Assembly (NCBI GenBank): GCA_037349315.1
Contig: JBAIAC010000027.1
Location: 3,224,001 to 3,288,000, forward strand
Direction: 5' to 3'
Source: Chelydra serpentina
Lineage: Eukaryota > Chordata > Testudines > Chelydridae
Length of the DNA: 64,000 nt
A program made the translations under genes and the position numbers. Under the pieces are notes generated by a model. That model saw only the letters and a list, made by a program, of their open reading frames with translations. It was not told the origin of the DNA and did no database searches. Of this stretch, positions 24,401-39,400 are shown one piece after another (the stretch's first letter is position 1; every line of letters begins with the position of its first letter).

Positions 24401-27400
24401 TGCTGCAATCTCACTCTGGTAGATGAGTCCATGGTGCTGTTTATTTTGTGGTTGGGAGACTTGAAAGAATTGCTTCTCTGTATTTCCTACGTAATGACAC
24501 ACACTGCCATTTGAGAACCAAAAGAGTCAAATCCCCATTGCACACCGGAACCTGTTTCACTGGTACCTCTTGATTACATCAAGATTTCACTTGTATATGC
24601 TCGCTAGCTGGTATATCTAATTTCAGTGTCTAATGCACATATCAACTCCTACTTGATAGTTAATTTTCATAACGATACAGCAGTTACTATTTCATGCAGA
24701 CACCTCGGAGTCAGGGGATCTAGATTCTGTTTCCCACCCTGCTGGTTTTTATTTGACCATAGGGTAGATTGCCTCATCTCTGTGTGCCTCAGATTTCCCC
24801 TCTCTGGAATGGGGATAGAAGTGCCAGTCTAGCTCTTAGGGGAGCGGTAGGGCTGAAAACACTGATATTTGCTAAAGCGCTTCGGGATCCATGGGCACAA
24901 GGTGCGAGAGAATATCATTTATTCCTCTCTTCTCTCTTTCCCTATGTGAACGCTGCAGCAGCACATTCTGGTTGGAGCTGTGGGGGCCTATGACTGGTCT
25001 GGTGGAGTTCTGCTGTACGATTGGGAAACCAAGACGGCAGCTTTCCTGAACGAATCTAAAGAAACAAAAGAAGCAAGATACGGCTACCTAGGTAAATAGC
25101 ACCCCCCGCCACCCCAGGGCCAGTCTGATTAGGTGGTGGCTCCAATCCTGCGCCCAGTATAGTTAATGGGAGAAGGATCAGGCCAAATATACCAATGTGT
25201 GGGTGGTGTTTAGTGGACAATGTGCCAGCATTGAAAGCATGAACCCGAAGAACAGCAAATCTCACAGGAACTGGCTGGATCTTTATTTCCTGCAGCCAGG
25301 AAAGGGACTCTGCTGGAAGGACTCTCCCTCTTACCCAGCAGCATAGTGGTCATTATCACTGATGCACCATTATACACCATGGCATCGTCTGCATCTTGTT
25401 AATATGCATGTGTTTGCAGTATAATGACTCTCAGAATGAATGGAATTTATCTGGAGCCTGATATGGGTAAATATTTCATGTGCAGCGGATACTGGAGAGC
25501 AAACAGCTCCTGAATCATTACAAATCTTGGCCTGGAATGGTGTAAAATTTTTGCTTATTAACGCACGCTCTTTATACCATCATGAGTCTTGTACCTCCTG
25601 ATATTTGACTTAGCTTCAAAAATCTCTCCATTTAGTTTTAGGTGCTCCGGACTGTGTGTGTCTGTACCCGCATAATAATGCTTCTCCTATCTTCTCCCTG
25701 TCACATAAACCCCATATACTTTCTGTTTCTGCATCCCACAGGCAGTATTGCTTCCTTCACCTTCATGATGGCTTTTTAACCTGTCAGCCTCCAGAGGCAA
25801 TTAAAGCCAGGACCAGCGTGTGTATATTTCAGATAACCGTTGAGGACCTGTGATTAAATGCTAGGGATGTGTTCAAATTTTTGTAGTCGTTGTTGCCCAT
25901 TGGGGTTCTGCGGCTTCAAATTCAATCAAGAGACCAGGCATCACAAGCTGTTAAAAGGGGATGTCTTAGGAGCTTTGTTGGCTTTTTCTCTCAGACAAGT
26001 TACCATCTTCTGTTATTTCCTAATCAGTCTTTTAAGTGAGATGGTACCAGACCAAAACCATGGACCTCAACAGCCTCAGACGTTGTGGACTTTTGGTTCC
26101 TGCTCCAGATCTAGATTTGAATTTCATGGCTTGTGATGGGCTAATCTAAAACCCCAGATCCAAAGTTTGTGTCGTTGGCTTTTTGGCTCAGCGATAAAGC
26201 GCTGTATTGATCACATGTCATTTCTGCTCATTGTCTAAATGCACAGGGTACAGCGTGGCTGTGGCGAATGCACGACATGGTGCCCTGTACGTTGCCGGAG
26301 CTCCACGGCACAGCATGACGGGGAAAGTGCTGGTCTTTAAGGAAGATCACTTAGAGCAAATCCTACAAGGAGATCAGGTACCCATGCTTTGCTCAGTCTC
26401 TGGTGGCTGATCAAGTGGGCTGACAAAGCACTAAGTCTGGTGGAAATAGACGGACTCCACATGTCTTTATCGCAATGCAGCCATTACAGACCATTTTTCT
26501 GCATGCGCTTCCTCTAATCAGAACTTCCCCTGCATTCTTCTCAAGGCAGATCCTCAGCTGGTGTAAAGTATCAGAGGCCACTTGATTTCAATGGGCCAAT
26601 GGAAACTTACACTAGCTGAGGATTTGCCCCCATCCTCGACTCCTCGTAGACTTTAGAGATGGCGAGAGCAGAGAATAGGAAGCCGACTGTACAACTTTGT
26701 TCATCCATAAAGTTTTAGGGACATTATAAAAATTCAGACAACAGGTGTTGTGGATAAGCTGAGGGAAAATGACAGGGGAAAGGATGTAAGCCCAGTTTGG
26801 ATAAGAGGGAGGTTTGAAAGAGGTTCAGATAAATGGGGTTGGACTATCATTGCATTCTGATACCTGACCCCTCCAAAAAATAAATAAATCCATCACTCAG
26901 ATTGGAAAAGGTATCCTCCACTGCCCGTTGGATAGTGATAGTGATGCTGTTACTCTGGTTACTGGGGTCCTCCTCAAAGATGGCTGCATTGTGATGGTGG
27001 AAGTCATGAAATGATCCATATATAGACAGAGGGACAGATGACTAAGCAGACATTTGTAGTTCTGTAAAGCACCTTGACAGGTGCAAAGGGCACCAGAGAA
27101 GTCTATTATTATGAAGTTATTGTTTGTTGAGAATTCTAGTGTAAAACCTGACTCTCTTTCTGGGGCGCAGGTTGGGTCTTATTTTGGCTCTGAGCTCTGC
27201 TCTGTGGACGTGAACCAGGATGGGGAGACAGACTACCTTCTTGTGGGAGCCCCGCTTTATCACATCCATGGGGAAGAAGGAAGAGTTTATGTGTATCGGC
27301 TTGAGGTAAAGACATTGGCTTCAGCCATTCTGACTTGGTGGGAGCTTTCCCAACAGTTCCTTGAAATATTTCTGTTACCACATACTAGTTGTGACAAATA

Positions 27401-30400
27401 AAACCCTTATCCTTGGTGCTTTTCCTGTATAGTCTCTCAGTTACATCCATTTGGTTCCCATGCATAACTCGTGGACTGTCTTGTATCCGAAGACCACAGA
27501 ATGATCAGTCCTGTCTCGGTTACTGGACTGAGAAATAGAAACTCTGTAATAGAAATGGAGATACCTTTGTGGCCTGGTGTAGATTTATTACACAGCATGA
27601 TGACAAGTAGAAGTTTGTGAAATTGTTTCCATCTCCCATCCCACCTGTTGTTACTGACCCTGTCCCATAGAATGAAACATTTTTCTGTTCTGATTATTTT
27701 GTAGCCGTTTGTTTCATCCCCCATAACCACTCTGTGAAATAGCATTCCTTATAATGATTGTTTTAAATTAATGTACATGTCAGCTGCTGTTGGAACGGCT
27801 TCCAGGGGAGTTCCCCAAAAGTAGATCAGTGGGCATGCCCACCTGCTGAGGTTCGTATACAAGATGCACAGCATACAGTTCAGGAAGATGGTTCATGCTA
27901 CATCTCTGCTTTGAAATCCAGTGTTATAAAACATGCTGTACCTACTGAGCTATTAAAGAGAAATTAAACTGAAACCAAACTTTGAGTGAATGCAAAACTC
28001 TTGTTTAAAAAGAGAAATTGTTGAAACTGGCAAATCAGTAATAGAACACAGGGGACTGATTAGCCCAGACTAATACATATGCATTTTAAAACAAAATATT
28101 TGACAATCACTTCCTCCTTTGTTTCCTCACTGAGCCCTGGTGTTCTGTGTATACCTTGCAAGTGCTGATGACATTGCTGACACCACTTAAGCCTTGTCTA
28201 CACTAGGAAGGTGACCTGTTGCTGCTGATAGCTTTAGCTGAACCAGAACTGAACACAGTTTAACTGAAAATGTAGACCCAGACAAACCGTGTTCAGCATC
28301 GCTTCAGAAGCGGCTAATGAAACATGCGTAGGGCACTTCAAGAGTGGGTGAAAGCAGCTGGTGGCCTCACAGCATGTTCAAGACATCTGTCAAAAGCAAA
28401 GTAATTCCCCACCCCCCATTGAGGCTTATTTCTGAGAAGCAGTCCAGGGAATGTGACGTTCTCAGCTACTGTAGAGCAGACTGCAGACCTGGGGAATTGG
28501 CTATTGCTTTTATGGGAAGGCACTCGGATACTATGGAGATGGGCGGCAGTATAAAATCCTAAGGTGGATATGTAGTGTTTGGATGTTGGTGAATAGTGTA
28601 GGAGCTGCTGATTTCCAACGTTTTGGTTATTTTATTTGTAAGAGTGCCGATGTACCCCGGCTCTGCTCATGGACCCCAATAGCAGACCTTCAGAGGAAGA
28701 AGAACTGGGACCTTGAATTCTTTAATTTATTGTTTAAAGCTCTGTTGTTCACCTTCAATCCTTATCATTAAATAAAAAAACAAACAAACACCTGCTTTCA
28801 GGAGCAGCGGGAATAACCTCTTGGCTGTTTTTCAGGATGGTAACTTCACCTCAGCAGGACACTTAAGTGTCCAGACACCATCTCCTTTTGCAAGGTTTGG
28901 GTTTACTGTGGCCACCATTGGAGACATCAGTAGGGATGGATATGTGGACATTGCAGTTGGAGCCCCCCTTGAGGATCGACTTTCAGATTCTTCTACCTTT
29001 GGCAGCATTTACATCTATAATGGTGATAAGAATGGGATCAGGAGCACCTTTTCTCAGGTAGAGAGGAGTCCTGTGCGAATCGTATGTGCAATGAGGGTTT
29101 AATGGGGGTGGGAGGGAGAGCATGTTCTTGTGATAGAGGGTTCAGAATCAGGACTCCTGCATTCTATTTTAATTTCTGACACTCTGCAGCTATGGGCAAG
29201 TCACCTGGCCACCCCGTGCCTCAGTTTACCCATCTCTAACATGGGCATGTTAATAATTCCTATCTCACACAGGTGTTTTGGCCATGTTTTTATCCAGCCT
29301 GGCTTTCCACTTCTTGCACAAGCTGTTCCTTTTACTCTGGAAAATCACCTTATTGCCAATTAAACAGTGAATCAGCCTTGAAAAAAGAAGTGGCTTGCTT
29401 GATAAAGCACGGGGGCTTTTTCTTTTAATCTGAAACCATCTTGAATTTGCTAATTTTCATGAGAGTCACCCGACTCAATTCATTCTCAGGTTTGCAGTAC
29501 CTTACTTACCAAAAATGCTGCAGACACCCGAGTAGATCACTGGTAGTCAAAAAATCTCATTGTATGTGAATCAAAAGATACTCCACCCATGGTGAGTGCA
29601 GATTGGAGGCATGGGTGAGAAAGGTGAAGATGTGCGCCAGGTGACTTGTGTGAAAGAGACTCTGCAGGCTTGACTCAGCAGAGCTGCTTCTTAAGCTCAG
29701 CCGGCTGGCAAAGTCCTGCATCTTGGCAGGGAGTTAGACTAGATTTCCTTTGCGGTCCCTTCTAACCCTATGAATCTATGATTCTAAAGTGCTCACCTGA
29801 GGATGTGGGTTCCACACCTACCGCCTAAACAGCAAGTCTCCATTAGCAAGTCTGTCTGTCCGTTGCAGGAAGCGCATCTGAAAAAGTGGCTTTTTACCCA
29901 CGAAAGCTTATGCCCAAATAAATCTGTTAGTCTTTAAGATGCCACCGGACTCCTCGTTGTTGTTGCAGGAAGTGGGAATGAGTGACAGGGGATGGATCAC
30001 TTGATGATTACCTGTTCTGTTCATTCCCTCTGGGGCACTTGGCACTGGCCACTGTCGGAAGACAGGATACGGGGCTAGATGGACCCTTGGTCTGACCCAG
30101 TAGGGCCATTCTTATGTTCTTAAGTGGTTAGTTGCCTATCCTGGATATGTCAAAAATGTTACAGGGTGTCGCTCAGAGCAGTCCCATGTTAACTGGAGAA
30201 ATATTCCATCTTAAATGTGTTGATATTTTCCTCCCACAGAGGATAAGAGCAGCTGACATTGCTCCAGGCCTCCAGTATTTTGGACAGTCCATTGATGGTG
30301 GTTTTGACTTCACTGATGATGGTCTCATAGATATCACAGTGGGATCGTTTGGAAATGTAACTGTGCTCCGGTAGGTAGAGATTGCACCTGTACCCTAGAT

Positions 30401-33400
30401 GTTGTGTAGTGGTTCCATTATTGTTTAAAATATCGCTGGGACATATATTAGTTATTCTGTTGATAAAAAAGCTTCCTAAATCTTTCTCTATTATGTAAAG
30501 GCTTTAGGTTAAGTTAGAAACCTTCTGCCTTTGAACTTCCAATACAGAAAGAACAAGTGTTAGTTACTAAACTTGAATCAATTGTAATGTAGGGCTTCAT
30601 TGGCCCCTACCTTTGTGCTCACAATCCTGCATGTGCAGGTTAGGTCCATTAGACATGTAAACAGCTTATTTACAAAATTCAGTCAGTACCTGGACATCTA
30701 AATGATCTTAAGGGAGGTGGGTACATTTTACAAGGCATGAGGTTCAATTTGCACCTGCATTTTTGCTCCTGGAAAATGAACTGCACATGAAAATTAGAGA
30801 ATTTGCACCAATATCTATTTGATTTGCCCTAGAAACCTGGAAGAGGTACAAGTACCCAGATTTACACCTGCAATTCAATTACAGGTACAAAAATGGAAAC
30901 CCAGTTTTGTAACTCTTAGTCCACAATCCTAGTGGGTTCAGATAGTCCGTTCCTTTGGATTTTGAGATTTCACTGTATTCTTGACATTCCCAGCCAAAGC
31001 TGGAAATTTTAGAAATAGACCAGGATGGCTGAGCACTGTTTGTCTGTTGAGATTTCAAGAAGGCAGAGAATATCAAGTGAAATAGCACAGAGCCAGTTTA
31101 CAACCCTTGCTCCTTGGTGATAGGTGCTCCTGGAATGTTTCCCCTGTAAAGCATCAGTCTGGAAATTATACTTATGCCCATCTTGTCTACTTCTTATCAG
31201 TTCCTGTTCTTCCCCTCCAGCTCCAGACCAGTTGTCAGATTTAATGTCACAATGAGATTCACCCCGGAGAGAATAGTTGTTTTCCATAACAATAGCATCG
31301 TCATTGCAGAATTGTGCTTTCATATGAGCTCACCTTTAGAAGCATCCCAGCAAGGTAAGGAAATGTGAATACTAAGGAGACGGTAAGCTGCAGGCTGGGG
31401 CTGTCATGAGGATTTGGGACTCTGCCTCCAGAGGCTGTTCTGTACAGTAGATGTATAATGTTTCAGGGCCACATTCCCATATACAATTAATGAAGAGAAA
31501 TAATTTCTCTTGCCAAAAATCAAGGAGGCCAAATTCACTGCTGGCGTAAGCAGGTGCAGCTCTATTGAGGCTGGTGAAGTTACCTAGTTATTCCAGTAGA
31601 GAATATGGCGCTAAATCGCTGTACTCTTTGTTATCCTTCATGATTGTTTATCCCTCACATACCGGAGGTGCAGCTGTGAGAGGTACACTTGGCAGCAGCT
31701 TGAAGTCACACACAAAGCAAGAAGTTCTTTGGGTTGCGCCCCTACAGATGTTCCACTTAAGCACAGGGGCACCAGTGCACCTAGAGTGGAGCACCCGTAG
31801 GGGGACAAATCTAGAAGTTACTGCATAGGGTGAGTGACTGTTTCATCCTGTTGCTCAATTTAGCACGTTTGGGAATTTGTTTCGTGCATCTTTAATCCTT
31901 TAATTCCTACTTCAATTTGTGTCTTTGAGTCTAAGCCTTTAAGATTCCTGTAGCAACGTGCCTAAACCTAATAGTGCATCTATTTCCCTTGGTTTGTGGG
32001 CATCACTTTTTTCCCATACAGTTCAGAGCTCTGATTGCACTTTGTTCACAGACTTTAGTTTCATTGATCCCATGAAGGGTGTCTCTGAATTCACAAAAAA
32101 ATCCTAATCTGTGCTTCCAGAGATTTGGGGCTCATCCATTCGCTACACTGTGGACTTGGATGTGAGGATGAAGAAGAAGAAGAGAGCCCACTTTGAGGAT
32201 CAGAAATCCACACTGAGCCGAGAAAAGCTGGTCAATGAACCTGCGTGTGCTGAGCTGCTGCTCAACATACTGGTAGGTGATTTGGGCGCTTAGCTCCGAA
32301 GCTGGGATGGAATCACTGCTACCACAGTGAATGATGCACCCCTGCATTGCACATCTCTGTTGAGGAGACAATTGTGGTAGCTCTCTTGGGAGCTCTCGCC
32401 ATATAATGCTCCAGAAAAAAAACCAGAAGGGAAAGGGCTAGGTATGGAATCTGCCTCTGAATGAACCTATCTTGAAGCAGCAGATGGATTGTAAAGGGAT
32501 GGAGGTTAATTTCAGGTAGACTTGCTTTCAGGTCCTAAGCAAAACAGCCAAGGGGAAACAGCTCCTTCTTGGAGCTGTGTGTCACACTTGTAACTCTACG
32601 AGATGTAGGAGGTCGTGTGGTGTAGACAGAGGATGGTACATGTGACTATTCCCAGCTCTATCACTGACTCCAGTGTGACCTGGTTTGAATCAGATCAACT
32701 TTTCATGCCTCAGTTTCTCTATTTGTAAAGGAGAACCAACGGCACTTACATACCTTTCTAAATTACGTGGAGATCTATGTATGAAAAGTGCTATACAAGT
32801 GCTAAGTATTATATTTCCCCTCCACCCCCTTCCTCCTGTAAGTAACTGGAAGCAGGCAGGACTCCAGCATTATTCTGCATAGGTTTCAGCTGACTGCTAC
32901 AGCTTGCATGCAGCACTTGATGAATAAGGGAATCTCTGAGTAACTGAACAGGAAAATTTAATTCCAAGGCAATGCCTGGGATATTGGCATTAGCTGCCTA
33001 GGAGTCCCTGTACAGTTGACAGCAACGGTGCCCAGCCATTTGAATGTGCCTAAGGCTGCCTCTCCAGTGAGATTCTGTTCAAGTGAAATGTCATGTCTGT
33101 TAGAAACAAGGATTTTAAGAACTGAAGCAAACAGACATTTCTGGCTTTTCACTCCTCTGTACTTTGTCTGATGGCATTTGGAAAGTAACCCGTTCGGATA
33201 TAGGCCAGTTATACAAAGAGTCACTGACGTACAAACACTGCTACATTCTACATTCTAACAGCCCCATATACCTGTCATGCCTACACATTTTTCTTATTCT
33301 TGTTTTATTACAGCCGTGTGATTATGACTGTTTCTCTAGCATTACTCTCAATGTCAGCTACCAGCTCAATAATAGCAATGAGAACATGGATCATCCAGCT

Positions 33401-36400
33401 CCCACGCTTGATAGATACCAGGAACCTGAAGCATATTTTCAGGTAATAAAATACATTCCTAGAAGCAACTGGCCCTCTCCCTCCCCAATATCCAAAGCCT
33501 TTATCATAAGAAGCCTTGGCATTGTGCTTTTCTTAGCACATCTTTTCCCTTCCCCCACCCCTGGCTAAAGGCAATATGATCTACAGAGACTCAGCCCAAT
33601 TTCCCCCAAAGGAGTTACTCATATCCTGTATGGAGAAAATCTGGTCCCTGGGTTCTATTTCCAACTCGGCCACTGACTCACTGTGTAACTTTGGACAAGT
33701 GATGTTCTTCTTCGAGTGCTTGCTCATATCGATTCCAGTTAGGTGTGCGGGTGCCGTGTGCACAGTCGTCGGAAAGTTTTTCCCCTAGTAGCGCCCGTCG
33801 GGTTGGCTGTGGAGCCCCCTGGAGTGGCGCCTCCATAGGGCTCTATATATGACCCTGCCAACCCGGCGCCTCCTCAGTTCCTTCTTGCCGCCAATGACGG
33901 TTGTTGGAACTGTGGCATCTTGCTCAGCAAGCGCTCCACGTTTCCCGAGCTCTATTTACTTAGTGTTTGTTTTCCTGAGTTAGTTTAGCACCAAGTGCAT
34001 GTCAGTTGTAGCAGCCTCCCTAACCCCAACCCTAACCCCTACCTTGACGACTGGCTGCTCAGGGGGCGCACCAGGGAGCAGGTGGAATCTCAGGTCCGGT
34101 TTGTCAGATCCACTTTCGAGACACTGGGCCTCCTCCTCAACATGAACAAGTCAACCTCATCACCGACCCAGAGACTAGAGTTCATCGGGGCGGGGCTGGA
34201 CTCGGGTGCAGGCAAGAACGTTTCTGCCGCAGACACAATTCCAAGCCATGTCAAACATCATTCAAGGCCTCAGGCGGTTCCCAACCACTACTGTAAGGGG
34301 TTGGACGTCATACACTCCAGCTTCCAAAGGCGGGGGTTTCCACAGGTCGATCTGTTCGCCACCCACAGCAACAGGAAGTGCCCAGTGTTCTGCTCCTTCC
34401 AGAATCAGGGCAATACTTTGCATTGAGTGCTCATTCACCATTACTTAGTATTCTATTACTATTCAGTTTGATCATCTGAGTTGTGGTAGTGGTGATAGAC
34501 TGATTTACTAGCAACCAAAGTACCCCTGACATAATGGTTAATTATCATTGGATTGCTATGGCAGTATCAGCCATAGATACTAGATTTATATTGGAGGATC
34601 AAATTGCTGATAAAAAATACTGGCCATTTCCCCTGATTTGGTTCTTCCAGAAAAATCAAATCAGTCTCATCTGTAAAACATGTAGTGTTTTTGGAACTGA
34701 CCTGAACATATTAAACTTTCATTTTTAAGCTTGTATAGCATTTCTAGAAATTAACTTTTCTAGTTTTTGTTTTTTTCCCATCGGTGTACCTTGTAAGAAA
34801 GTGATATTTGCATTTAAATAAACTGAGATAGGGAGAGAGTAAGTCAAATAATATGGTCAGACTGATTGAAAAACTAGAATAATATTTCAGCAATGAAAGG
34901 GGAATAATTAATAATAAAAAAGTAACTTACACGATTCTGCCACAGAATAGTTCAGATGACTCCTAGTGGACGAATGGAAGGGTTAACAACTTGCATCTCT
35001 TTCTAATGTGCTGAGAATGCTGGATTGCAAAGGGACCCAGAGGAAATATTCAGAATGCTGACCTTGTCCCCACTGAAGGCATTTCATGTTGCTGTGAATC
35101 TTCCTATTAGTCCCTTTTCTCGCAATCCCATCATAATTCAACGGCAACCTGTTAGTGAGTCACTGCTAGAGGTTTCTTCAATTCCAGCTTTGCCTCTTAG
35201 ATAGGGTTATGCAAATCCCTGGTTTGGGGGGGAAAGGGTTCTTGCACATGTGAGTGTACGTGGTTTTTAATATGCTGCCTCCCAGGGAAAAAAGAGAGAG
35301 GGAAAAAAAAGTCCCATTAAATCCAGGGAGTTCTGACCAACTAGTCTGACTCCATCACAATGACTCCACTCCTCTGTCTAATTTCAGCTGCCTTACAAGA
35401 AGGACTGTAATAACAAAGCCATCTGTGCTGCGAACCTAACCCTGAGAAGTCAGACTCAGTGAGTTGAATGGTTTTATTATACAGATTTCATTCTTGGTAT
35501 TGCTATAAAATTACATGTGGACTTTGCTAAAATAATTTGTGTCTTTGTCTCCCTTTGCTACATTAACCCTCCCCCCACATCCAAATGATCCATGCTATGA
35601 CGTCGTGGCCTTATAAGTGTTTTCCTCCTGAGGCCAGACTGAGCCTCTCGTTGGGAATCTCAGCTGAAAGGCCAAGGACAGAATGGGCACGGAGGCCCTA
35701 AAGTCCTAATTTTGGTATTGATTATGAACATCATTTTTAATGCTGTCCCGTAACACAAAAGCCAAGGGGTCACTCAAAGTTATGTAGCCTTAGATAAAAG
35801 GATATACTTTTCTTCACACAATGTAAAGTCAGCCTGTGGCATTCATTGAATATCAATCAACTGGAGCTAGGTTTATAAGGGTCTGGATAATTTTATATGA
35901 TATAAAGGTGATCAAATTTTATGAGGGCAAATATCATCCTAATTATCAAGAAGGAATCTCTGCCTCTCCAAACCCTCCCCTCCCCACGCCTAGATTGAAG
36001 AGGATTGCATACTTAATTGGCCAGCTGCATTTAAAGCATCTGGCAGTAGCCATTGACAGAAGTAGGATGGTGGACTTGATCAACTAATGGTTAGATCTTG
36101 TATGGCACCTGTTATTAAATAGCAACATTGATAAAGTATAACACATCTGTTTTATTTCTCATGCCTGCTTATAGGAAGAAATTAGTGGTGGGGTACACCA
36201 AGGAGCTGACCATGAACATTTCTCTAGTTAACAGCGGAGATGACTCCTACATGACAACCATGGTCTTGAAATACCCTAGAAATCTACAGTTTAAAAAGAT
36301 GATCCCAGAGGTGAGATCATGGAGTGGCTGCCTGGTTCAAAACCAGGATGGTAAGGGACAGCCAGGGTCAGAATCCATTGTTGTTCACTCACTGCCCAGG

Positions 36401-39400
36401 AAAATTCTCTTGAAATGAATGCTTATTTTCCAAGGATGTCTTTTTGGCCGGTGGCAAGATAGTAGCCTGTTGTAAAGCTCATCTATAGGTGCTATTATTA
36501 ATAAAGCAGTGAGCAGTAAGACACATCATGCACAGAAAAATAGGTAAGGATCTCTTGTATACTTTTATCAGGAGTTATACATGAGTAAACTGTATTCTTT
36601 CAGAAGCATTGTGGCCTAATGGACTAAACACAGGACTGGGAGCCAGGAACTTCTGAGTTATAATCCTGACTGCCACTGACTTGCTGGGACTTTCAACAAC
36701 TCATGTAACATCTGTCTCACTTTTCCTAGTGAGGCTATTTACCTACTGATAAATGTTGAGAGGATTTTTTTCTTTTATGGGCTGTACAGAACCTTTTAGT
36801 GATTTGAGATCCAGATAGTTCTTTGAGTATTGGTTCATACGTGGGTATGCATGCACACCATGTGCCTGAGAGAACATTTCTAGCAAGTCATGTCCATTAG
36901 TTCACACCTCCACAGTTGCTTTCCTTGTGCTCTGAACTGAGAGTTTAAGGGGTGGTGTGGACTAATGCTTCTCCTGTTCCTTCTTACTGCTGCATGGCCT
37001 GAGTTGGAATCCTCCGTGTCCGAAGCTACTTCCGTGTTTATTTGTCAAAACCTGTGTATATACTGTAAATAATTTATTATTCTTAGTAGTGTTCATTTGT
37101 CTAGTTAGTGTAAATTAGTCCTACCGGCCTCAGGGAGCTTCCCCCAATAAACAAGGACTATGGCCAGAGTCCTGCGATTTAAGGGGAATCTTCTGCCCTG
37201 GTTCCTTCTCTGTGAGCAATAAACACCAGTGTTGCTTATACTGCCTTGGGGAGGCTCACATCTCCGCTAAGCGCAACATTTGTCACTTCTTCCCTCTCAA
37301 GAGCTCTGATGAAAGAAGCGTCTCATGGAGAAAGCCTTGAGACCCAGACCTGGGCCAAGGCGACTAACTTGTACAATGACCTCAGTCAGTGGGCAATGCT
37401 CCTCTGAGCCTGAGGCTAGAGCTGCTAAGAACTGATAGGCTTCTCCTTAGGAGCAAGGGGCACTCTCAAACGCAAGGAAAAATCTGCTCCTAAACTAAAA
37501 GATCCCTCCCCCATTCTGTCCAAGTCTGGTGAGTCCTCACGCACAAGTCCTAAGGACTTAGGTCTGCTCAGACCTCTTGGGCATGAAGGTCTGGTGCAAA
37601 AGAGTAGGGATCCGTTGGTACTAATTTGGGTTCCGATACACTAACCAAAAGATCAGCACCACCAGCACTGTCTGGGAGCTACAGATCTATCACTCTTCTC
37701 TGATGCTGGCCTGCCCCTGCAAGGAACCACTGTCCACCATAACTAGGTATGTTCCGGATCGGTCGGTCCCAGCGATTGGAACATCCTGCACTCCGTCAGG
37801 GTACAAGAGAGAAAAAATTGAGCCAAATCTGCTGGGACCAATGGTGCTGACAGGTGAATCCTTCCCGATGCTAGATGAGGCGGTTATTCAGTCTTCGCCA
37901 TCCTTGCCTGAGGTCTACAGGCAGTATCAAGAGTTCTTGCAGCGGGTGGCAACTGAGCTCCAGATCCAACCCAAGGAGGACCAGGATACTCAGCATAGTT
38001 TCCTGGACATTCTGCAGTTTTCTGGTCCTAGTCAAGTGGCCCTTCCTGTTAACAGATTAAATTAAGATTTGGGGTATATAGGAAGGTTATTTCTGAGATC
38101 AGGAACACTGAAAGCAAATACTAACTTCCTAGCTTCAGAATTACTGAGAGCACATCTTGGGCTAGTATAAGCTTTGGATTTATTCAGTATATTTAGGCCA
38201 TAATTACAACATGGTGAAAAAATGCAAATGAAATTCAAACACTGCCTTCATGTTGCATGAGTAAGCCAGCCCCATTAGGGTGTATTCAGCGATGGCATAC
38301 ATAAAATGGAACAGCTGAAAAGTGAGTGGTGTTGTAATGCATTAAACTACAGCAGCACAAAGGGCTTGCTATTGCTAAAACATAGCCAGAACAAAAGAAT
38401 CTGGGTCAGTTTCCCCATTTTTCAAGTTTAAAACTGATGAGACTTTTAAAGTACTTTATCAATTTTTATAAGGGACAGAGTTAGTGGAGGTTTTGAAGGA
38501 CTGGACTGTCTTCAGGGCAAGGCTGTAATCTGTATGTTGGGTTCGTTGCAGTGTTTTTCTTTTGGAATATATGCTGGACACCATAGAGTAACTTGAGCTT
38601 TTTTGAAAACCAGTCAAATGTGGGTATTTATTATTTATCTCAACCACATTAATCCAACATGTTTAATGTAAATAAAGTGTTCTGGCAGTTTGATGAATCA
38701 ATCTTGCCTGCCTATAAAAGGCGGTTTTTTAGGAGACTCATAGCCTGTATTGAAAATACCTGCTCTAAATGCCTAAAACGAGGCCTGAAAAGAAACCATA
38801 AAGGGAACACCTCAGTAATGTTATCAGTGCCAAAATGGAGAACTCTTGTGATCTCCAAGACACCTAACTCCTGATGTTACTTGTGAGCTAGTCACACCTA
38901 GGTTAGAAATTCACTTTGTGGGAGTGCACAGCAGAATCAGTTGAATCTTCGAGTCTGTTTTGCTTCGATATTAAAAAGCATTCCTACTATTTTGACAGCC
39001 ATCCTCTACTGAGATTCATTGTGGTCAGCCAAAACCATCCGCACATTTGCTCTCATCCATGGACTGCAAGATTGGACACCCCATATTCAAAAAAACAACG
39101 GTAAGTCAAATGTCATTGTTTCCAGCTCTGTTCTCATTGTTCATTCTGTTTTCAACAGCTGCTCTTGCACCGTTATCTTTGCAACTAGGCCATAGCCTCA
39201 ACTAACTCTCACGTATGGAGGTCATCGCTCTAGCTGACTGTGATATTTTGAGGATCACCCAGGCCAGTAATGGGTTCTGTTGCTGCCTGCCCTATAACCC
39301 TGGGGTGCCTTAATGCTGTGCTGCTCTGGCTCAGATCCCTGGCACCAGTAGCCTGCCCACATGCACCAGGTCTCACTCTGGCTTTCAGCAGCCTAGTTAC

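Noticed and set aside
33995..34426. 143-residue forward frame with a YLDDWLL motif as a host gene
   Set aside because: It is the reverse transcriptase part of a DIRS-type remnant with broken internal order.
37703..38065. 120-residue forward frame as an ITGAE or novel exon
   Set aside because: Its sequence matches the ORF1 pattern of turtle DIRS elements, lies in an intron, and has a decayed DIRS terminus upstream.
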